A program made the position numbers and the translations under genes. Positions 17,906-21,825 of a stretch of DNA of 21,825 bases are shown here, in pieces. The number at the start of each line of letters is the position of its first letter. The first letter of the stretch is position 1. The stretch comes from a virus. The notes beneath the pieces are model-generated. The model made no database searches. It was not told where the DNA came from and saw only the letters and a program-made list of their open reading frames with translations. The stretch covers positions 1 through 21,825 of IMG/VR virus record IMGVR_UViG_3300025616_000288, one strand, 5' to 3'.

Positions 17906-20900
17906 TTATGCTATCTGTAATTCGGCAGGAGTAAGTGCTGCAATAACAAGTACATCATTTGCTGTTGCTGCATTTACAAATATTTCGTACGGCAGACATT
18001 TAATTTCATATAAATCTCCAAATGACATAGTTGGATCATTCGGAACTAATACGCAAGAACTAACGTATTCTCCTATTTGAGTATGAATATATCCACTTAA
18101 TTCACTAAAATAGAAAGTGTCACCAAAATTCCAATTGTTAATATTAAAATAATTATCCATCTGCGTTAATACTGCGCTGCGAATTTCACTATCACTAGCA
18201 TTTGTATTGGAATTTTTAATAACTTTAATTGTGCCTCTCAATGCCGCGGCGGCTTTGGGCCCAAACAATGGTTTAAACACCACACTATTCAAGATAGCAC
18301 TATCACTTAACATTTTATAATCTTGTATCTTAGGATAACTTTGACTTAATTCGTTTATGGTTGGACGAGTTGGCATAGGAACAGTATCAGTACTGTCTTG
18401 TATCCAATTTTGATAAGCAGTATAATATGATTGTGTAACTACATACAAATCAATAATGTTTGTTGTTGCAGGATCAATACGTGTAGTATTGTTGCTGTTG
18501 TGACGGTATTGGAATTGCAATCCTTGACGACCAGGCTTCATACTATATTGCGGCTGAGCAACTAAAGTATAGTATGGAGTTACAATTGTAGGATCTTGCA
18601 CAGTTATATAAAATACATTATCTGTGTAGGCATAAAATAATGTTCCAACTGGATATTCATATTTTACAACTTCAATTTGTGTTTTTGTTGGATATTGATA
18701 TTTTACATCAGATGATGCTATCAATTGATAGCGAGTTAAATTAATGGCATCTTGCACTTCTTCAAAAAATGCATATATACCAATATTAGTATTTCCAGTA
18801 ACATATCCAGTTACCTCGTTGAAGAAGTCTGGATTTTGAATTATACTTCTATCATTAGTATCAATACTAGCAATTTCAACTTCAAAATCATTTATATACC
18901 CGTCAGATTGTACAGTTTGACCAATGATACTAGTAGCAATGGCTTTATTTAATGGATAATTAGAACTTGGTTGTGTATTTGTTGCTAATACATTTACATA
19001 ATCTTGTAGAATTTTTCCTGTAAATGGATCATATACTAATTTACCTAATTCATAAGTGAAGCGGGTATCTGCTACACTACCAAAATAGTAAATCAATGAA
19101 CGATATGTAACAGTATATCTATTATATCCAGTACTGTTAAAGTTTACAAAATAATTAGTAGCATTATATGGTTGTACACTCCAGCGAGTTTGTGCAATAG
19201 TTAATGAATTATCAAACACTAATGAAAAATCTTGTTGTAATTCAATTCTAGTGATACACTCATTTATAACAGTATTAGGCAAAGTATTACTGAATGAAGG
19301 AATAACAACGGACAATATTGCAGTTGTAGGGATATAGGCATTTAATGTTATCGGACCTGTTCCATTTGCAAATCCACCTGCACCATTATTATAACCGTCA
19401 CCTACAACATTTAATACTGTAGTCCAAATATAGGTAGCATCTGATGGGCTAGGAACACCATTTACTAATCTGTTATTAACATCAAAGTAATACCCGGAAG
19501 GTGCTGTGAATTTTAACATGGCGCCTTTTGTTATGTACTTTGCATTGTATGTTGAATAAGTTCCAACTGGTATTGGATTATCCCCACCATTCACAATATT
19601 ATAAAAATATCCAGTCATACTATTAGCATTAACTGTTTTGGTTTGCCAATAAGTGGTACCATCACCTGACGCAGTATTGATATTATATCTAGGATAATTT
19701 TGAACGTAATATTGAGATGATCTATTGTCTGCTAATATTGATGCTAGTGTGTCTGTTAAGAAAGTAATAATATCACTGGTACTGTTAATAACAAATAAAG
19801 CACTACCTTCATTATTATTTAAATATGTGCCGCCGTCGTTAGCAAAGCTGTTAGTGCTAGAATACTTTCCGGTTGGATCTAACAAATCTAAATTTTTACT
19901 TATACCAACACTACTACGATTGATAGCTTTTGATTTGATAATTGAACTATATAAGGTGTATGGGAAATTATTATAATCTTCCCCATTAACCATACGATTC
20001 TGTGTATAGTAACGACTTGGAGCACGTTGTTTAATATCAGCTAGTGATTCACGTACTTGTGCATTTGATACTGGAACTTGTAGTGCTAAACCAAGAGTTA
20101 GTGTTTCTATACGTCCAACTCTGCTGACATAATTAATGTTAACACTAACGCCTTGCATTTGTGTTGGGTCAATTGTATAAGATAGTGCATTGCCTGCACG
20201 AACATATGCTCTAAAGTTACCCACTGGGATCTCACCAAATACGCCATCACCAAATACATAACTTACTTGGTCATTGAATCTGCTGCCCACTGAGAATATT
20301 TTTCTAATACTATTTTGAGTTTGTAAGTATGCATTGGCATATACATTTTCAACTTGTGTCCATGGACCAAACCCACCATTAACCTGACTGATTTGATATA
20401 ACCAAGTATCAGTATTATTAATACCTTGAATGTCAATGTCGATTACTTGATTAGCAATTTGATTTTGTAATACAAAGTCAAAGTTAGTTAACGTGCCTTG
20501 CTTGAAGTAAAAGAAGAACCCTGTGTTTGGGCTACCGTAACCAAGTTTATCGTTACGATATAGCATATTGAATCTGTTTGTAGGTGCAGGTGGCAATTCA
20601 TAAACATAATCTTCACCAACTGTAGTTACACTACACAATTCAAAATTCATGTTTAGTCCATTGACGTTTGTAGAGAATGGAATTACAGGTAAGCTGCCGG
20701 CTGGGATTTGAATAGTATATTCGTCTGTTTTTACTCCAAGAATTTGTGCTGAGTTACCCGGTACCCCCACTCGTTGTGTATTAATTAGTGATGCATTGAT
20801 GATAGTATTATATTGTTCTAACCAATTTGAATTAGCAGGATCATTCCATAATATTACTGAATTACTTAAATTAAATCCATTTAAGTCTGTAATATTTTGA

Positions 20901-21277
20901 GTTGTTTTAATACTGGTTACTTTTAAATAACCCTGTGATTCTATGTTTCTTTTTGGAGTGTAACTTACTAGATTAGCTAATTTGATAACTGAATCTCTAC
21001 GTTCAGCCGTATCCATAAAGTTTTCACGGGCATTTAAGTCATTACGGAAGGCAAGACCTTGTCCCATAAATGATATAACATCAAGCAAAGCAATAAATTC
21101 TGAACTTTCAATGTAATCGTTAAAAGTTTCAGGATAATATATACGCAAGTAATCTATAAAAGTCTTGCGTAATGTTTCATAGTCATAACTTCTGAAGTCG
21201 GCCTGTTGGAAGGTTTGATAAATGGCTTTCCAGTCATTTACCCCGAATAATGCTGATTGTCTTGAACTTGTAGCCAT
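17906..21277 (-). CDS. 6: Baseplate wedge protein, gp6-like
   Basis: This 1123-aa protein is the gp6-type wedge component that, in T4, forms the dimeric ring joining baseplate wedges around the tail hub and triggers sheath contraction. Residues about 52-111 carry the block I associate with T4-like gp6: FNDYIESSEFIALLD, then AFRNDLNARENFMDTAERRD, then the PKRN motif. A second conserved stretch, APSRYYTQNRMVNGEDY at about residues 415-431, resembles the 'R.Vn..DY' core of gp6/gpJ-type baseplate proteins. T4 gp6 is about 660 aa, so this protein carries several hundred extra residues, mostly beta-rich and Tyr/Asn/Thr-rich, in its central and C-terminal parts. The start has a good ribosome site (AAGAGA, GAGA 6 nt before the ATG) and a late-promoter-like motif 17 nt upstream. 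It lies between gp25 and the giant gene on the same strand, which supports the call. Confidence 0.92.
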   Translation of the reverse strand: MATSSRQSALFGVNDWKAIYQTFQQADFRSYDYETLRKTFIDYLRIYYPETFNDYIESSEFIALLDVISFMGQGLAFRNDLNARENFMDTAERRDSVIKLANLVSYTPKRNIESQGYLKVTSIKTTQNITDLNGFNLSNSVILWNDPANSNWLEQYNTIINASLINTQRVGVPGNSAQILGVKTDEYTIQIPAGSLPVIPFSTNVNGLNMNFELCSVTTVGEDYVYELPPAPTNRFNMLYRNDKLGYGSPNTGFFFYFKQGTLTNFDFVLQNQIANQVIDIDIQGINNTDTWLYQISQVNGGFGPWTQVENVYANAYLQTQNSIRKIFSVGSRFNDQVSYVFGDGVFGEIPVGNFRAYVRAGNALSYTIDPTQMQGVSVNINYVSRVGRIETLTLGLALQVPVSNAQVRESLADIKQRAPSRYYTQNRMVNGEDYNNFPYTLYSSIIKSKAINRSSVGISKNLDLLDPTGKYSSTNSFANDGGTYLNNNEGSALFVINSTSDIITFLTDTLASILADNRSSQYYVQNYPRYNINTASGDGTTYWQTKTVNANSMTGYFYNIVNGGDNPIPVGTYSTYNAKYITKGAMLKFTAPSGYYFDVNNRLVNGVPSPSDATYIWTTVLNVVGDGYNNGAGGFANGTGPITLNAYIPTTAILSVVIPSFSNTLPNTVINECITRIELQQDFSLVFDNSLTIAQTRWSVQPYNATNYFVNFNSTGYNRYTVTYRSLIYYFGSVADTRFTYELGKLVYDPFTGKILQDYVNVLATNTQPSSNYPLNKAIATSIIGQTVQSDGYINDFEVEIASIDTNDRSIIQNPDFFNEVTGYVTGNTNIGIYAFFEEVQDAINLTRYQLIASSDVKYQYPTKTQIEVVKYEYPVGTLFYAYTDNVFYITVQDPTIVTPYYTLVAQPQYSMKPGRQGLQFQYRHNSNNTTRIDPATTNIIDLYVVTQSYYTAYQNWIQDSTDTVPMPTRPTINELSQSYPKIQDYKMLSDSAILNSVVFKPLFGPKAAAALRGTIKVIKNSNTNASDSEIRSAVLTQMDNYFNINNWNFGDTFYFSELSGYIHTQIGEYVSSCVLVPNDPTMSFGDLYEIKCLPYEIFVNAATANDVLVIAALTPAELQIA

Positions 21278-21294
21278 AAGTATTCTCTTTTAAG

Positions 21295-21302
21295 TATTTA
21301 TC
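21295..21302 (-). promoter_or_regulatory. Putative T4-type late promoter upstream of gp6
   Basis: On the minus strand this reads GATAAATA followed by C, the same NATAAATAC core as upstream of gp25, and it ends 17 nt before the gp6 ATG. The near-identical spacing in front of two consecutive structural genes supports a real signal in an AT-rich genome where single matches would be weak evidence. Confidence 0.55.
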
Positions 21303-21314
21303 ATACCTGAGAAC

Positions 21315-21331
21315 TAGGGTTTTTTAGGGTT
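21315..21331. repeat. Short direct repeat TAGGGTT in the gp25-gp6 spacer
   Basis: Two copies of TAGGGTT (21315-21321 and 21325-21331 on the plus strand) are separated by three T residues. The second overlaps the gp25 stop codon. No stable hairpin is evident, so it does not look like an intrinsic terminator. Function unknown; it may be chance. Confidence 0.35.
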
Positions 21332-21779
21332 AGCGTAATACTGCTTGATTAGTTGCGTTATCAAAAAATACACTCAATGCAAAGGCGTTATTAAAGGGTG
21401 CAATAGCCATTTCAACTTCAATTAATATCCCGTTTTCTTGTGGATAAGCATTTACTGAATTTACTATCATTCTAGGATCCAAATTAGCTACTCTGCGGAT
21501 TTCACTTTCCAATTGAAACTGAGTATCCGGGGTATTTGGTTCAAAAACAAAAGTCCACAGTGTGGTTCCATACCCTGGCTGACCTACTTTTTGCCCCTTT
21601 TGAATATTTAAAGCATTAATAAAATCTTGTACAACCAATGGAGTATCTACTAGTTGATACTTATTTCCAATTAGATAAGGGTTTATAGTAGATCCTACGC
21701 CTCCGCCGGCGCCAAAAGGCAAATTAGTAGACCTAGGTTTATTTGCATTTATTGAACTGTAACCAATGTAAGTTGTCAT
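21330..21779 (-). CDS. 25: Baseplate wedge protein, gp25-like
   Basis: This 149-aa protein belongs to the gp25/TssE (GPW_gp25) family, small wedge proteins that touch the sheath-tube interface and help start sheath polymerisation. Visible marks are a central G-x-x-x-x-x-P-x-Y-G stretch (GQKVGQPGYGTTLW, residues 62-75), followed by a helix (FQLESEIRR, 88-96) and the family's EPR-type motif, here DPR at 101-103, then a beta hairpin (INGILIEVEMAI-like region, about 105-130). T4 gp25 is 132 aa; the extra length is a Gly/Asn-rich N terminus (residues about 8-40). The start is preceded by a clear ribosome site (AGGA 6 nt before the ATG) and by a late-promoter-like motif. It is the first of three co-directional genes, followed by gp6 after 52 bp, the same order as T4 genes 25-6. 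Confidence 0.93.
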   Translation of the reverse strand: MTTYIGYSSINANKPRSTNLPFGAGGGVGSTINPYLIGNKYQLVDTPLVVQDFINALNIQKGQKVGQPGYGTTLWTFVFEPNTPDTQFQLESEIRRVANLDPRMIVNSVNAYPQENGILIEVEMAIAPFNNAFALSVFFDNATNQAVLR

Positions 21780-21795
21780 AATTTATCCTGTAATG

Positions 21796-21803
21796 TATTT
21801 ATT
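21796..21803 (-). promoter_or_regulatory. Putative T4-type late promoter upstream of gp25
   Basis: On the minus strand the sequence reads AATAAATA followed by C, one base from T4 TATAAATA and fitting the looser NATAAATA form known in T4-like cyanophages. It ends 16 nt before the gp25 ATG. With T4 geometry transcription would start about 6 nt downstream, leaving a very short leader that just keeps the AGGA site. The sequence match is direct; promoter activity is inferred. Confidence 0.55.
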
Positions 21804-21825
21804 AACTTATGTAGAACTACTGTTG

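Noticed and set aside
2743-19976. Other plus-strand open frames of 60-93 codons, for example at 2743, 5047, 7444, 14631 and 19725
   Set aside because: All are antisense to the giant gene or gp6, and those read resemble low-complexity Val/Thr/Pro or Tyr/Cys shadows without domain content.
21311-21331. Intrinsic terminator between gp25 and gp6
   Set aside because: The T-run and TAGGGTT repeats do not form a convincing GC-rich hairpin, and direct repeats do not pair with each other.

Overview
The window is a piece of a contractile-tailed (T4-superfamily) bacteriophage genome, part of the baseplate/tail module. All genes lie on the minus strand, so the order of transcription is from high to low coordinates. 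The DNA is AT-rich by eye. The best relatives I can name from memory are T4-like phages of aquatic bacteria (cyanophages, pelagiphages and uncultured marine or freshwater phages). The host cannot be told from this stretch, and there are no tRNAs, metabolic genes or integration functions in it.

Layout, 5' to 3' on the minus strand: (1) 21779-21330, a gp25-like baseplate wedge protein of 149 aa. (2) 21277-17906, a gp6-like baseplate wedge protein of 1123 aa, much longer than T4 gp6. (3) From 17876 to the window edge at position 1, one uninterrupted reading frame of at least 5,958 codons. It opens 29 bp after the gp6 stop and has no stop before the window ends, so its C terminus is missing. It occupies the place held by gene 7 in T4 (order 25-6-7). 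The window has no gene-free stretch longer than 300 bases.

The giant protein is the main interest. Read by eye, it is a chain of recognisable modules: an N-terminal conserved block; several conserved blocks shared, as I recall, with other giant phage structural proteins; a chitin-binding-like (CBM5/12-like) motif near residue 2020; a seven-bladed FG-GAP (integrin-alpha-like) beta-propeller at about residues 2410-3060, with extra domains inserted between blades 4/5 and 5/6; a helical block near residues 3560-3695; eleven copies of a beta-rich 'G(T)xFGxIxxGxxYYV' repeat; three copies of a 'GTTDFTLIGA' type motif; a second CBM-like motif near residue 4860; and a second propeller made of seven Asp-box/BNR-like repeats at about residues 4930-5260. 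Gene order points to the baseplate periphery or tail fibres, and the two propellers plus carbohydrate-binding-like motifs suggest host-surface recognition. That role is inference.

Regulation: an NATAAATAC motif, like the late promoter of T4-type phages, sits 16-17 nt upstream of both the gp25 and the gp6 start codons, but not upstream of the giant gene. The giant gene is therefore probably read through from gp6 or from an atypical promoter.
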